Positions 34,164-43,285 of a DNA stretch of 64,000 nucleotides are shown in pieces. The first letter of the stretch is position 1; every line of letters starts with the position of its first letter. The stretch is taken from the NCBI RefSeq assembly GCF_013377235.1, contig NZ_CP016226.1, forward strand, positions 186,001 to 250,000. Reading direction: 5' to 3'. The position numbers were made by a program, and so were the translations under genes. A model generated the notes under the pieces. It had not been told where the DNA came from, did no database searches, and saw only the letters and a list, made by a program, of their open reading frames with translations. The DNA comes from Mannheimia varigena (GTDB taxonomy: Bacteria > Pseudomonadota > Gammaproteobacteria > Enterobacterales > Pasteurellaceae).

Positions 34164-34235
34164 GCGGGCTGATTTCAAGGAAAATTTGCAAATGGCGAAA
34201 CTGCTGGCTTAATCCAAATTTCACAATTTTTTCTT

Positions 34236-34359
34236 GACTGCTTTTCGTAGTCCTGTATGAGCTGTACAGGGGTATGACCGTTCCTCTGGAGTGTAAAGTT
34301 ACAAACAATATGAGCGACGGAGTTGCTCGACTTAAGTAACCTAGGGTGTAAGCCCTAGG
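34236..34359. repeat. Array of mini-hairpins between the HAD gene and the small lipoprotein gene
   Basis: Four units in the 263-base gap 34164-34426. (1) 34236-34252: GACTGCT / CGTAGTC, loop TTT, imperfect. (2) 34252-34270: CCTGTATG / TGTACAGG, loop AGC, two G-U pairs. (3) 34312-34328: GAGCGAC / GTTGCTC, loop GGA, one G-U pair. (4) 34340-34359: CCTAGGG / CCCTAGG, loop TGTAAG, of which the outer T and G can pair. Nothing else is seen in the gap except an uptake core at about 34397. Confidence 0.75.
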
Positions 34360-34426
34360 GAAAGAGTAGTTTTTTACAAAGTTTTGAAGGAATTTAACCG
34401 CTTGTACTTAGATTAAGGAGCATAAA

Positions 34427-34741
34427 ATGAAAAAATTAAGTTTGATTTCTATACTAATATTGTCTGGCTGTGGGATTCTCGGTCCATCATATTCAGGAGA
34501 AACAACAGCAAGTCCTTTATTAAAATTAGATACAGAACGCAGCATTGGGCTCTTTTTTCGTGCTATAAACAATTGTGGAATAGAAAAAATCCATACGGAA
34601 ATCAATTCAATACCGAGCAAAGGTAATGCAAATGAAACTTGGACTGTAACAGGCTGTAATACAACAGACGTTTTTAATGTGAAATATATTAGCGACGGTC
34701 GTGGCGGTACTTACATCCAAACATCTAAAAAATACAAATAA
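34427..34741 (+). CDS. Small lipoprotein of unknown function
   Basis: I do not recognise this 104-residue protein. It has a short signal peptide with lipobox LSGC (Cys15) and an AAGGAG ribosome site. The mature part is about 90 residues with two cysteines (NNCGIEK and VTGCNTTD) that could form a disulfide, and strand-rich sequence ending GGTYIQTSKKYK. It lies 16 bases upstream of guaA and may be co-transcribed with it, though no functional link is evident. Confidence 0.7.
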   Translation: MKKLSLISILILSGCGILGPSYSGETTASPLLKLDTERSIGLFFRAINNCGIEKIHTEINSIPSKGNANETWTVTGCNTTDVFNVKYISDGRGGTYIQTSKKYK

Positions 34742-34756
34742 AACTTAGGAAACAAA

Positions 34757-36328
34757 ATGACAAATATCCACCACCATAAAATTTTAATTTTGGACTTCGG
34801 TTCGCAATATACCCAACTGATCGCCCGCCGTGTGCGTGAAATTGGGGTGTATTGTGAGCTTTGGGCTTGGGACGTAACGGAAGAGCAGATCCGTGAATTT
34901 AACCCAACGGGGATCATTCTTTCCGGCGGACCGGAAAGTACCACCGAGGCGAACAGCCCACGTGCTCCAGAGTATGTCTTTAATACAGGCGTGCCAGTAT
35001 TGGGAATTTGTTACGGAATGCAGACAATGGCGATGCAGTTGGGCGGTTTAACCGAAACCTCCGACCATCGTGAGTTTGGCTATGCGTCCGTAGAGTTGAA
35101 AGCCAGCGACAGCCTGTTTGCAAAATTAAACGACGATTTGACCGCTTGTGAGCCGAAACTGGACGTTTGGATGAGCCACGGTGATAAAGTAACGCGTTTA
35201 CCTGCAGGTTTCCAAGTAACTGGTGTAACACCAACTTGCCCGATTGCGGCGATGTCGGACGAAAGCCGCCGTTTTTATGGCGTGCAGTTCCACCCAGAAG
35301 TAACCCACACAAAAAGTGGTTTAGAACTTCTAACCAACTTTGTAGTAGGCATTTGTGGCTGTGAGCGTAACTGGACACCGGAAAACATCATCGAAGATGC
35401 CGTTGCTCGCATTAAAGAGCAAGTAGGCGATGATGAAGTCATTTTAGGCTTATCAGGTGGGGTAGATTCTTCTGTAACAGCATTATTATTACACCGTGCC
35501 ATTGGCAAAAACTTGCATTGTGTATTCGTAGATAATGGCTTGCTCCGTTTAAACGAAGGCGATCAAGTGATGGAAATGTTTGGCGATAAATTTGGTTTAA
35601 ATATTATCCGTGTTAATGCCGAAGATCGTTTCTTAGATGCTTTAAAAAGCATTGATGAGCCAGAGGCAAAACGCAAAACTATCGGTAAAGTGTTCGTGGA
35701 TGTTTTTGATGATGAATCGAAAAAACTAACTTCAGTAAAATGGTTAGCTCAAGGCACAATCTACCCTGATGTGATCGAATCTGCCGCAAGCAAAACTGGT
35801 AAAGCACATGTGATTAAATCACACCACAACGTGGGTGGTTTGCCGGATTATATGAAACTCGGCTTAGTTGAACCATTGCGAGAATTATTTAAAGACGAAG
35901 TACGTAAAATTGGCTTGGCGTTAGGCTTACCAGCTGAAATGCTTAATCGCCACCCATTCCCAGGCCCAGGCTTAGGCGTGCGTGTGTTAGGTGAAATTAA
36001 GAAAGAATACTGCGATTTACTGCGTAAAGCCGATGCAATTTTCATCGAGGAGTTATACAACTCGGGCTGGTATTACAAAGTGAGCCAAGCCTTTACTGTA
36101 TTCCTACCGGTAAAATCCGTTGGGGTAATGGGTGATGGACGTAAATATGACTGGGTTGTGAGCTTGCGAGCGGTTGAAACTATTGACTTTATGACTGCAC
36201 ATTGGGCTCATTTACCTTACGATTTATTAGGTAAAATTTCTAACCGCATCATCAACGAAGTAAACGGCATTTCCCGTGTAGTATATGATGTTTCGGGTAA
36301 ACCACCGGCAACGATTGAGTGGGAATAA
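34757..36328 (+). CDS. guaA: GMP synthase (glutamine-hydrolysing)
   Basis: Converts XMP, ATP and glutamine to GMP. 523 residues (E. coli 525). The N-terminal class I glutamine amidotransferase has its nucleophile near residue 86 (GICYGMQTM) and the His/Glu pair in GVQFHPEV. The ATP-pyrophosphatase P-loop is LSGGVDSS near 232-239, and the C-terminal dimerisation domain contains HPFPGPGLGVRVLGE. An uptake sequence is inside the gene (35140-35148). A strong terminator follows. Confidence 0.97.
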   Translation: MTNIHHHKILILDFGSQYTQLIARRVREIGVYCELWAWDVTEEQIREFNPTGIILSGGPESTTEANSPRAPEYVFNTGVPVLGICYGMQTMAMQLGGLTETSDHREFGYASVELKASDSLFAKLNDDLTACEPKLDVWMSHGDKVTRLPAGFQVTGVTPTCPIAAMSDESRRFYGVQFHPEVTHTKSGLELLTNFVVGICGCERNWTPENIIEDAVARIKEQVGDDEVILGLSGGVDSSVTALLLHRAIGKNLHCVFVDNGLLRLNEGDQVMEMFGDKFGLNIIRVNAEDRFLDALKSIDEPEAKRKTIGKVFVDVFDDESKKLTSVKWLAQGTIYPDVIESAASKTGKAHVIKSHHNVGGLPDYMKLGLVEPLRELFKDEVRKIGLALGLPAEMLNRHPFPGPGLGVRVLGEIKKEYCDLLRKADAIFIEELYNSGWYYKVSQAFTVFLPVKSVGVMGDGRKYDWVVSLRAVETIDFMTAHWAHLPYDLLGKISNRIINEVNGISRVVYDVSGKPPATIEWE

Positions 36329-36337
36329 AATAGAATT

Positions 36338-36367
36338 AAAGCCTTGCACTGCAAGGCTTTATTTTTT
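36338..36367 (+). terminator. Intrinsic terminator after guaA
   Basis: AAAGCCTTGC and GCAAGGCTTT around ACT, followed by A and six T. Confidence 0.92.
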
Positions 36368-36423
36368 CATTCTATTAAGTTTTTCTTCTGTTTTTTGAAT
36401 TAAGTTGCCCTATAACCCCAAAT

Positions 36424-36449
36424 AAAGCCTCTACTTTCGTAGAGGCTTT
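36424..36449 (-). terminator. Terminator downstream of glmU
   Basis: AAAGCCTCTAC and GTAGAGGCTTT with a four-base loop (GAAA on the minus strand), 30 bases past the glmU stop. It may serve both strands. Confidence 0.75.
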
Positions 36450-36479
36450 TGCAAAAAATCAGCAGAATTTGACCGCTTG

Positions 36480-37844
36480 TTATTTCTTTTTGGTTGGGCG
36501 TTGCCAACCTTGAATATGGCGTTGTGGCACACGGCTAATCACTAGCTCGTTTTCAGCCACATCTTTAGTAACTGTTGCACCAGCTCCGATGGTTGAGCCG
36601 CTTGCAATGGTAACAGGGGCGACTAATTGGCTGTCTGAGCCGACAAATACATTATCGCCGATAATAGTTTTGAATTTGTTCGCACCATCGTAGTTACAGG
36701 TGATTACGCCAGCTCCGATATTACAATCTTTGCCCACTTCCGCATCGCCCACATAAGTTAAGTGATTGACTTTAGAACCTTTGCCAATAGTTGCTTTTTT
36801 GATTTCTACAAAGTTGCCGATATGGGTTTCTTCCGCTAATTCTGCACCTGGGCGTAGGCGAGAGAATGGGCCGATGGCTGATTTTGCCCCCACAATTGAA
36901 TCTTCAATCACGGAGTAAGGTTTGATTTCTACATTGTCGCCAATTTCGCAGTTTTTCAACACGCAACCTGCCCCAATTTTTACGTTGTTGCCGAGTTTTA
37001 TTTCGCCCTCTAAAATTACGTTGACATCAATGCTCACATCTTTACCGTGGGTTACAGTACCACGAATATCGAAGCGAGTTGGATCGATAATCGTCACACC
37101 GGCAAGCAATAATTTTTCTGCTTCACGTTTTTGGTAGAAACGTTCTAAGGCAGCAAGTTGCAGGCGGTTATTCGCACCTTCCACTTCCATAAATTCAGTG
37201 GCTTGAACTGCTTGCACTTTGAAGCCGTCTTGATTTGCCATTGCGATCACATCGGTAATGTAGTATTCGCCTTGTGCGTTGTTATTATTGAGGTTTTTCA
37301 ACCATTTTCTGAAACTTGCACCGCTTGCAACCATCACACCAGTGTTTACTTCTTTCACTTTAAGTTGTTCTTCGCTTGCATCTTTTTGTTCAACAATAGC
37401 AACTACAGAACCATTTTCACGAATAATACGACCGTAACCTGTCGGATTTTCCAATTCAACAGTTAATAGAGCAATACCATTTTCAGGCTTAGCAGCAATT
37501 AAACGCTCTAATGTGCTTTTGGTAATCAATGGGGCATCACCATAAAGCATCACGATATTTTCATCATCCGCAAAAAATGGAGCCGCTTGTTGCATTGCGT
37601 GCCCGGTACCTAATTGCTCGGCTTGGAATACCCAATTTACAGGCTCATCACTTAAACGTGATTTTAATAAATCCGCACCGTGTCCGTAAATTAAATGAAT
37701 TTGTTTGGCTTCTAACTGTTTTGCAGTATCAATAACGTGCTTTACCATCGGTTTGCCTGCAACCGGGTGTAGTACTTTCGGTAAATCTGAATACATACGA
37801 GTTCCTTTGCCGGCAGCTAAAATCACAACACTTAGTTGAGTCAT
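36480..37844 (-). CDS. glmU: Bifunctional GlcNAc-1-P uridyltransferase / GlcN-1-P acetyltransferase
   Basis: Makes UDP-GlcNAc for peptidoglycan and LPS: the C-terminal domain acetylates GlcN-1-P and the N-terminal domain transfers UMP. I take the ATG at 37844 (454 residues; E. coli 456), with AAGGA nine bases upstream; a start at 37874 repeats ATGACTCAA but lacks a ribosome site. The N-terminal signature is LAAGKGTRMYSDLPKVLH, with YGDAPLI near 105. The left-handed beta-helix of hexapeptide repeats starts about residue 250. The gene stands alone between guaA and the divergent antiporter gene. Confidence 0.96.
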   Translation of the reverse strand: MTQLSVVILAAGKGTRMYSDLPKVLHPVAGKPMVKHVIDTAKQLEAKQIHLIYGHGADLLKSRLSDEPVNWVFQAEQLGTGHAMQQAAPFFADDENIVMLYGDAPLITKSTLERLIAAKPENGIALLTVELENPTGYGRIIRENGSVVAIVEQKDASEEQLKVKEVNTGVMVASGASFRKWLKNLNNNNAQGEYYITDVIAMANQDGFKVQAVQATEFMEVEGANNRLQLAALERFYQKREAEKLLLAGVTIIDPTRFDIRGTVTHGKDVSIDVNVILEGEIKLGNNVKIGAGCVLKNCEIGDNVEIKPYSVIEDSIVGAKSAIGPFSRLRPGAELAEETHIGNFVEIKKATIGKGSKVNHLTYVGDAEVGKDCNIGAGVITCNYDGANKFKTIIGDNVFVGSDSQLVAPVTIASGSTIGAGATVTKDVAENELVISRVPQRHIQGWQRPTKKK

Positions 37845-38059
37845 AATGATCCTTAAATGAATAGGTTGAGTCATAAAATTTGTGATATTTTACTCTTTTT
37901 AATAATGAATTTCATTGTTTGCAATGATAATTTTGTAAAAGAGAAGGATTTTTATCTTATATTTCAATAGGATGTTTAAAATTAAATCAGATAAATAGGT
38001 ATTACAATAGAATATATTTTGTTAGAATGTGATAAGGATTACTAAAAAAGGAGAATTGA

Positions 38060-39145
38060 ATGCCAACAGTTCAGAAAGGACATCAACCTTTACCAATTTG
38101 GTCTCTTTTACTACCCATAGCCGCTTGGGTTATTTATTTTGTTGGAGTAAAAGAAAACACTATTTTACAATTAATTGGCGGGGCTTTGCTTATTGGTAGC
38201 GTGCTTTCTGCGGTTCATCATGCAGAGGTTGTAGCACATAAGGTTGGCGAACCTTTTGGTACTATTATCCTTGCATTAGCGATTACGGTAATTGAAGTGG
38301 CACTTATTGTGTCATTAATGGTTGCAGGTGGGGATAATACCGCTTACCTTGCTCGAGATACAGTCTTTGCTGCAATAATGCTTATTTTAAATGGTATATT
38401 AGGTGGATGCTTGCTAATTGGCGGATTAAAGCATCACGAGCAATTCTTCAGTAAAAAATCAGCAACAACAGCATTAGTAACGCTTGTTGTGATTTTAGTG
38501 ATTACTTTAGTACTACCGAATTTTACAACGACAACGTCAGGAGCAACCTATAGCTCATCTCAGCTGATTTTTGTCGCGATTGCTTCTATTGTATTGTACG
38601 CCTCATTCATTTTGATGCAAACTGTTCGCCATCGTGATTACTTTTTAGCTGATGATAATAATCCAGCACATCATGCGGCCCCACCATCAACAAAGGTGGC
38701 AATGACTAGCTTGTTGTTCTTAATTATTTGTTTAGGTATTGTGGTTTTGTTGGCTAAAGCTCTTTCACCAGCTGTCGAAGCTATGGTTGTTGGTGCAGGT
38801 GCACCTGTCGCGCTAGTCGGGGTGATTATTGCGGCAGTAGTTCTTCTACCTGAGGGAGTGGCAGCACTGACTGCGGCACATCGCAATCGCTTACAAACCA
38901 GTATCAATCTAGCATTAGGTTCTGCGTTAGCAAGTATTGGTTTGACCATTCCTGCTGTAGTGATAGTATGTTTGATGTTTGACATTAATATGGTGCTTGG
39001 TTTAGATTGGAAATCTATGGTATTGCTATCATTATCTTCTTTTGTGGCAATGCTTTCGCTTAACCACGGACAAACCAATATGCTTTATGGTATTGTGTTG
39101 TTAGTGATTTTAGCAACCTATGTATTTACTGTTATTGTGCCTTAA
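38060..39145 (+). CDS. chaA: Calcium/sodium:proton antiporter, ChaA type
   Basis: Inner-membrane cation/proton exchanger of the CaCA family, 361 residues with about eleven membrane segments. The two acidic repeat motifs of the family are visible: GTIILALAITVIEVALIVSLM (about 73-93) and LLPEGVAALTAAHRNRLQTSINLALGSALASIGLTIP (about 255-291, given here as its limits). In E. coli, ChaA exports sodium, calcium and potassium at alkaline pH. AAAAGGAG precedes the ATG. The gene is monocistronic with a terminator. Confidence 0.88.
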   Translation: MPTVQKGHQPLPIWSLLLPIAAWVIYFVGVKENTILQLIGGALLIGSVLSAVHHAEVVAHKVGEPFGTIILALAITVIEVALIVSLMVAGGDNTAYLARDTVFAAIMLILNGILGGCLLIGGLKHHEQFFSKKSATTALVTLVVILVITLVLPNFTTTTSGATYSSSQLIFVAIASIVLYASFILMQTVRHRDYFLADDNNPAHHAAPPSTKVAMTSLLFLIICLGIVVLLAKALSPAVEAMVVGAGAPVALVGVIIAAVVLLPEGVAALTAAHRNRLQTSINLALGSALASIGLTIPAVVIVCLMFDINMVLGLDWKSMVLLSLSSFVAMLSLNHGQTNMLYGIVLLVILATYVFTVIVP

Positions 39146-39172
39146 ATAGCACTTAATAATTGAACTCGTAAA

Positions 39173-39203
39173 AAGAGATAGTAAATAGCATTTACTATCT
39201 CTT
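39173..39203 (+). terminator. Intrinsic terminator after the antiporter gene
   Basis: Perfect 14-bp stem, AAGAGATAGTAAAT and its complement around AGC, followed by a T-rich stretch. Confidence 0.8.
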
Positions 39204-39259
39204 GAATTATTTTATTTAGCCCTTATTAATGGCTTATTAACTAAATCAAAGAAAGAAAA

Positions 39260-39886
39260 ATGGGTAGAAAACGAAGTGCAAGTTCTTCACGTTGGCTTGC
39301 AGAGCACTTTAAAGATCAATTCGTGCAAAAAGCACATAAACAAAAATTGCGTTCTCGTGCATATTTCAAATTAGATGAAATTCAGCAAACAGACAGACTA
39401 TTTAAACCTGGGATGACTGTTGTTGATCTCGGTGCAGCACCAGGTGGCTGGTCGCAATATGTGGTGACACAAATTGGTAGTAAAGGTAGAGTGATTGCCT
39501 GCGATATTTTAGATATGAACCCGATTGTAGGAGTTGATTTCTTACAAGGCGATTTTAGGGAAGAATCAGTACTGAATGCCTTATTAGAACGTGTGGGTGA
39601 TGATATGGTCGATGTAGTAATGTCAGATATGGCACCTAATTTCAGCGGTATGCCTTCTGTTGATATTCCTCGTGCTATGTATCTTGTTGAACTCGCATTA
39701 GATATGTGTCGTCAAGTTCTTGCACCAAAAGGTAGTTTTGTGGTCAAAGTATTCCAAGGCGAGGGTTTTGATGAATATCTTAGAGAAATTCGCTCGCTAT
39801 TTAGTGTGGTAAAAGTGAGAAAGCCAGAAGCTTCTCGGGATCGTTCTCGAGAAGTTTATATAGTTGCAACAGGCTATAAAGGCTAG
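39260..39886 (+). CDS. rlmE: 23S rRNA 2'-O-methyltransferase (U2552)
   Basis: Heat-shock methyltransferase that modifies U2552 of 23S rRNA in the 50S subunit. 208 residues, the same size as E. coli RlmE/FtsJ. The basic start (GRKRSASSSRWLAEHFKDQF) carries K-38-type residues (RSRAYFKLDE), the SAM motif is DLGAAPGGWSQ, and the catalytic Asp and Lys lie in SDMAPN and FVVKVFQGEG. It precedes ftsH, as in enterobacteria. Confidence 0.95.
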   Translation: MGRKRSASSSRWLAEHFKDQFVQKAHKQKLRSRAYFKLDEIQQTDRLFKPGMTVVDLGAAPGGWSQYVVTQIGSKGRVIACDILDMNPIVGVDFLQGDFREESVLNALLERVGDDMVDVVMSDMAPNFSGMPSVDIPRAMYLVELALDMCRQVLAPKGSFVVKVFQGEGFDEYLREIRSLFSVVKVRKPEASRDRSREVYIVATGYKG

Positions 39887-39893
39887 AAAGCAC

Positions 39894-39952
39894 ACAAGCG
39901 GTTGCTTTTTACTAAAATTTTGCAAAAAAGTTAAGAAATTTAACCGCTTTTA
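39894..39952. repeat. Facing pair of uptake sequences between rlmE and ftsH
   Basis: ACAAGCGGTT (39894-39903) and AACCGCTT (about 39942-39949) face each other, and the intervening DNA includes GCAAAAAAGT. Arms outside the cores do not pair well, so termination is doubtful. Confidence 0.6.
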
Positions 39953-39995
39953 TAGTAACCTTAAACAGTTTTATTAAGAAGATAGGGGATTAACC

Positions 39996-41948
39996 TTGAA
40001 CGATATGGTTAAAAATATTTTGCTTTGGGTAGTGGTTGCCATTGTAATGATGACTGCCTACGAGGGCTTCAACTCTAATTTCGGTGGAGCTTCAAACACT
40101 GTGCCATATTCGACTTTTTTGAGTGATATTAAAGAAAATCGCTTAAAAGGGGTCGATTTCAAACAGAATGACGATACTATTGTGGTTACCAAGAACGATG
40201 GTGCAACTTATCAAACCGTAATGCCGATGTATGATGAATACTTAATGGCAGATTTAGCAAAAACCAATGCGGTAATCACAGGGCAACCAGCAGAGCGTCG
40301 AGGGTTATTGTCCCAAATTTTAATCTCTTGGTTTCCAATGTTATTGTTAATTGGCTTCTACATTTTCTATATGAGACAAATGCAAGGCGGTGGCGGACGT
40401 GGAGCAATGGGCTTTGGTAAAAGCAAAGCGAAAATGCTGACCGCCGATGAAGTTAAAACCCGTTTCTCTGATGTTGCTGGTTGTGATGAAGCGAAAGAAG
40501 AAGTTGGTGAAGTAGTTGAGTTTTTGCGTGATCCAGGAAAATTCCAAAAACTTGGCGGACGTATTCCAAAAGGGATATTAATGGTAGGTCCTCCGGGAAC
40601 AGGTAAAACTTTATTAGCAAAAGCAATTGCCGGCGAAGCAAGAGTTCCGTTCTTCACAATGGCTGGTTCAGACTTCGTAGAAATGTTTGTCGGTGTTGGA
40701 GCCTCCCGTGTACGTGATTTATTCGACCAAGCCAAGAAAAATGCGCCGTGTATTATCTTTATTGATGAGATTGACGCAGTAGGTCGTAAACGTGGCGGAG
40801 CAGGTTTTAGTGGCGGACACGATGAACGTGAACAAACCCTTAACCAAATGCTAGTGGAAATGGACGGTTTTGAAGGTTCAGAAGGTGTGATTATTATCGC
40901 CGCAACTAACCGTGCCGATGTGCTTGATGATGCTTTAACGCGTCCAGGGCGTTTTGACCGCCAGGTAACTGTGGATTTACCGAATGTAAAAGGTCGTGAG
41001 CAGATCTTGAAAGTTCACTTGAAAAAAGTACCACTTGCAGAAGGTGTTGATCCAATGCAAATTGCCCGTGGTACACCAGGTTATTCAGGTGCACAATTAG
41101 CGAACTTAGTGAATGAAGCTGCATTGTTCGCAGCACGTAAAAATAAACGTGTAGTAACAATGGAAGACTTTGAAGAGGCTCGTGATAAAATTAATATGGG
41201 TCCGGAACGTCGTTCAAATACAATGACGGAAAAAGAAATTATCAATACTGCTTATCACGAAGCGGGGCATGTGATTGTCGGCTATTTAATGCCGGAACAC
41301 GATCCATTGAATAAAGTTACTATTGTACCTCGTGGTCAAGCACTCGGTTTCGCCCAATTCTTACCGGAGGGAGACCGTGTGAGTGAAACATTTACCAAAT
41401 TAGAAAGCCAACTTTCAACTTTATTCGCAGGTCGTATTGCTGAAGGTTTGATCTTCGGGGAAGATAAAATCACTACTGGAGCATCGTCTGATATCCACCG
41501 TGCAACACAAATTGCTCGAGCAATGGTAACACAGTGGGGGTTCTCGAAGGAGCTCGGTCCGATCTTCTATCAAAATGAAGATGGAATGGGAGCGATTAAA
41601 GGCGTATCGGAAGAGTCACAGAAACTGATTGATACCGAAATGCGTAAAATCATCGACCGTAACTATCAACGTGCTAAGCAAACGCTAGAAGAGAATATGG
41701 ATATCTTGCACGCTATGAAAGATGCCTTATTGAAATACGAAACTTTAGATAGCAAACAAATTGATGACTTAATGGCTCGTCGTCCGGTAGGAGAACCATC
41801 AGGTTGGACAGACACACCAACTAAAGACGACAATGCTACGCCACCAAGCGGTGAACAAGCAGCAGATACTACTTCTATCGTAGATGATAAGCCGACTAAG
41901 GATAACAATATTGGCGATTCCCTCGCTGATACGAAAGCGGAACACTAA
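39996..41948 (+). CDS. ftsH: ATP-dependent zinc metalloprotease FtsH
   Basis: Membrane AAA+ protease that degrades LpxC, sigma-32 and unassembled membrane proteins. 650 residues. I keep the TTG start at 39996, because AGGGG lies at the right distance; the ATG at 40005 gives the E. coli-like start but a poor ribosome-site distance. Two membrane segments (about 5-25 and 105-125) flank a periplasmic domain. Walker A GPPGTGKT is near 198, Walker B FIDEIDAVG near 257, and the SRH region TRPGRFDRQ near 318. The zinc site is HEAGH near 421. The tail is acidic and low-complexity. It pairs with YejM (elsewhere in the window) in LPS control. Confidence 0.96.
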   Translation: MNDMVKNILLWVVVAIVMMTAYEGFNSNFGGASNTVPYSTFLSDIKENRLKGVDFKQNDDTIVVTKNDGATYQTVMPMYDEYLMADLAKTNAVITGQPAERRGLLSQILISWFPMLLLIGFYIFYMRQMQGGGGRGAMGFGKSKAKMLTADEVKTRFSDVAGCDEAKEEVGEVVEFLRDPGKFQKLGGRIPKGILMVGPPGTGKTLLAKAIAGEARVPFFTMAGSDFVEMFVGVGASRVRDLFDQAKKNAPCIIFIDEIDAVGRKRGGAGFSGGHDEREQTLNQMLVEMDGFEGSEGVIIIAATNRADVLDDALTRPGRFDRQVTVDLPNVKGREQILKVHLKKVPLAEGVDPMQIARGTPGYSGAQLANLVNEAALFAARKNKRVVTMEDFEEARDKINMGPERRSNTMTEKEIINTAYHEAGHVIVGYLMPEHDPLNKVTIVPRGQALGFAQFLPEGDRVSETFTKLESQLSTLFAGRIAEGLIFGEDKITTGASSDIHRATQIARAMVTQWGFSKELGPIFYQNEDGMGAIKGVSEESQKLIDTEMRKIIDRNYQRAKQTLEENMDILHAMKDALLKYETLDSKQIDDLMARRPVGEPSGWTDTPTKDDNATPPSGEQAADTTSIVDDKPTKDNNIGDSLADTKAEH

Positions 41949-41959
41949 TAAATAAGTTA

Positions 41960-41992
41960 AAAAACCGAGAGCAACTTGTTCTCGGTTTTTTG
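41960..41992 (+). terminator. Intrinsic terminator after ftsH
   Basis: AAAACCGAGA and TCTCGGTTTT with a nine-base loop, followed by a T-run. Confidence 0.88.
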
Positions 41993-42066
41993 TTTACAAG
42001 CGATCGTTTTTCATTAATTTTTTACCAATAAGGCAAAGAATTAATCTGTACTCATTTCTTTCCAGT

Positions 42067-42084
42067 TGTAACAAAATTTTTACT
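42067..42084. promoter_or_regulatory. TyrR-like box upstream of hisC
   Basis: TGTAAC-N6-TTTACT, ten of twelve positions of the TyrR consensus TGTAAA-N6-TTTACA, 64 bases upstream of hisC. It fits a gene followed by aroA of the shikimate pathway. Confidence 0.5.
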
Positions 42085-42147
42085 GGCAAAACAATCCTTT
42101 CTCTACTAAAATCACGAGATATTTTAATAAGAAAAACAGAGGTTATT

Positions 42148-43242
42148 ATGCAATTTTTCAACATCGTCAATGAAGGGGTGAAATCGCTTTCTCCTTATCA
42201 AGCAGGCAAGCCTATCGAAGAATTAGAACGTGAATTGGGTATCCAAAATATCATCAAATTGGCTTCAAATGAAAACCCGTTTGGTTTTCCTGAAAGTGCT
42301 AAACAAGCTATTATTAACCAACTTGATGATTTAACGCGTTACCCTGATTCAAACGGTTTTGAACTAAAATCAACGATCGCTAAGAAATTCAACCTGCAGT
42401 CAAATCAAATTACTTTAGGTAATGGTTCAAATGATTTATTAGAGCTATTTGCTCATACTTTTGCCTGCGATAAAGATGAAATTATCTATTCTCAATATGC
42501 GTTTATTGTTTACCCGCTGGTTACAAAAGCAATTAATGCCGTTGCTTGTGAAATTCCCGCTAAAAATTGGGGGCACGATCTAGAAGGCTTTTTAGCAGCA
42601 ATCAACGAAAAAACCAAGCTAATTTTTATTGCAAATCCAAATAACCCAACAGGTAATTTCTTGTCGCAAGCTGAAATTGAAGCCTTCTTAGCAAAAGTGC
42701 CAAGTAATGTTATTGTGGTGCTAGATGAGGCTTATACCGAATTTACGGCTGCAGAGGAAAGAATTGATTCTTTCGGCTTACTAGCAAAATACCCGAATTT
42801 AATTGTTTCGCGCTCACTTTCTAAAGCCTATGGTCTAGCTGGGCTTCGTATTGGTTATGCAGTGTCAAATCCTGAAATTGCGGACTTATTAAATCGTGTT
42901 CGCCAACCGTTCAACTGCAACAGCCTTGCATTAGCTTCTGCGATTGCTGTAATGAATGATGATGATTTTGTTCAGAAAGTCGCAAAAAATAACTGCCTGG
43001 AGATGGCTCGATATGAGGCATTTTGCCAAGCAAACGGATTAGACTATATTCCGTCTAAGGGCAATTTCATCACTATCGATTTTAAACGCCCTGCTGCTCC
43101 CATTTATGAAGCATTATTGCGTGAAGGTGTAATTGTTCGCCCCATTGCAGGTTACGGAATGCCAAATCACTTGCGTGTGAGTATTGGTCTGCCCGAAGAA
43201 AATGACAGATTCTTTACCGCATTATTGAAAGTATTGGTTTAA
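42148..43242 (+). CDS. hisC: Histidinol-phosphate / aromatic aminotransferase
   Basis: PLP-dependent fold-type I aminotransferase, 364 residues. PLP-lysine is K226 in SRSLSKAYGLAGLRIGYA, and NPNNPTGN and LDEAYTEF are the other cofactor motifs. Members of this HisC2 group act on histidinol phosphate, and some also make Tyr and Phe. No other his gene is near; aroA follows after 43 bases, which with the TyrR-like box suggests an aromatic role. An uptake core (43243-43252) fills the gap. The product name is secure at family level; the in vivo substrate is not. Confidence 0.9.
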   Translation: MQFFNIVNEGVKSLSPYQAGKPIEELERELGIQNIIKLASNENPFGFPESAKQAIINQLDDLTRYPDSNGFELKSTIAKKFNLQSNQITLGNGSNDLLELFAHTFACDKDEIIYSQYAFIVYPLVTKAINAVACEIPAKNWGHDLEGFLAAINEKTKLIFIANPNNPTGNFLSQAEIEAFLAKVPSNVIVVLDEAYTEFTAAEERIDSFGLLAKYPNLIVSRSLSKAYGLAGLRIGYAVSNPEIADLLNRVRQPFNCNSLALASAIAVMNDDDFVQKVAKNNCLEMARYEAFCQANGLDYIPSKGNFITIDFKRPAAPIYEALLREGVIVRPIAGYGMPNHLRVSIGLPEENDRFFTALLKVLV

Positions 43243-43285
43243 CAAGCGGTCTCTTTTTATCAAATTTTTACAAAAATAGAAACAA

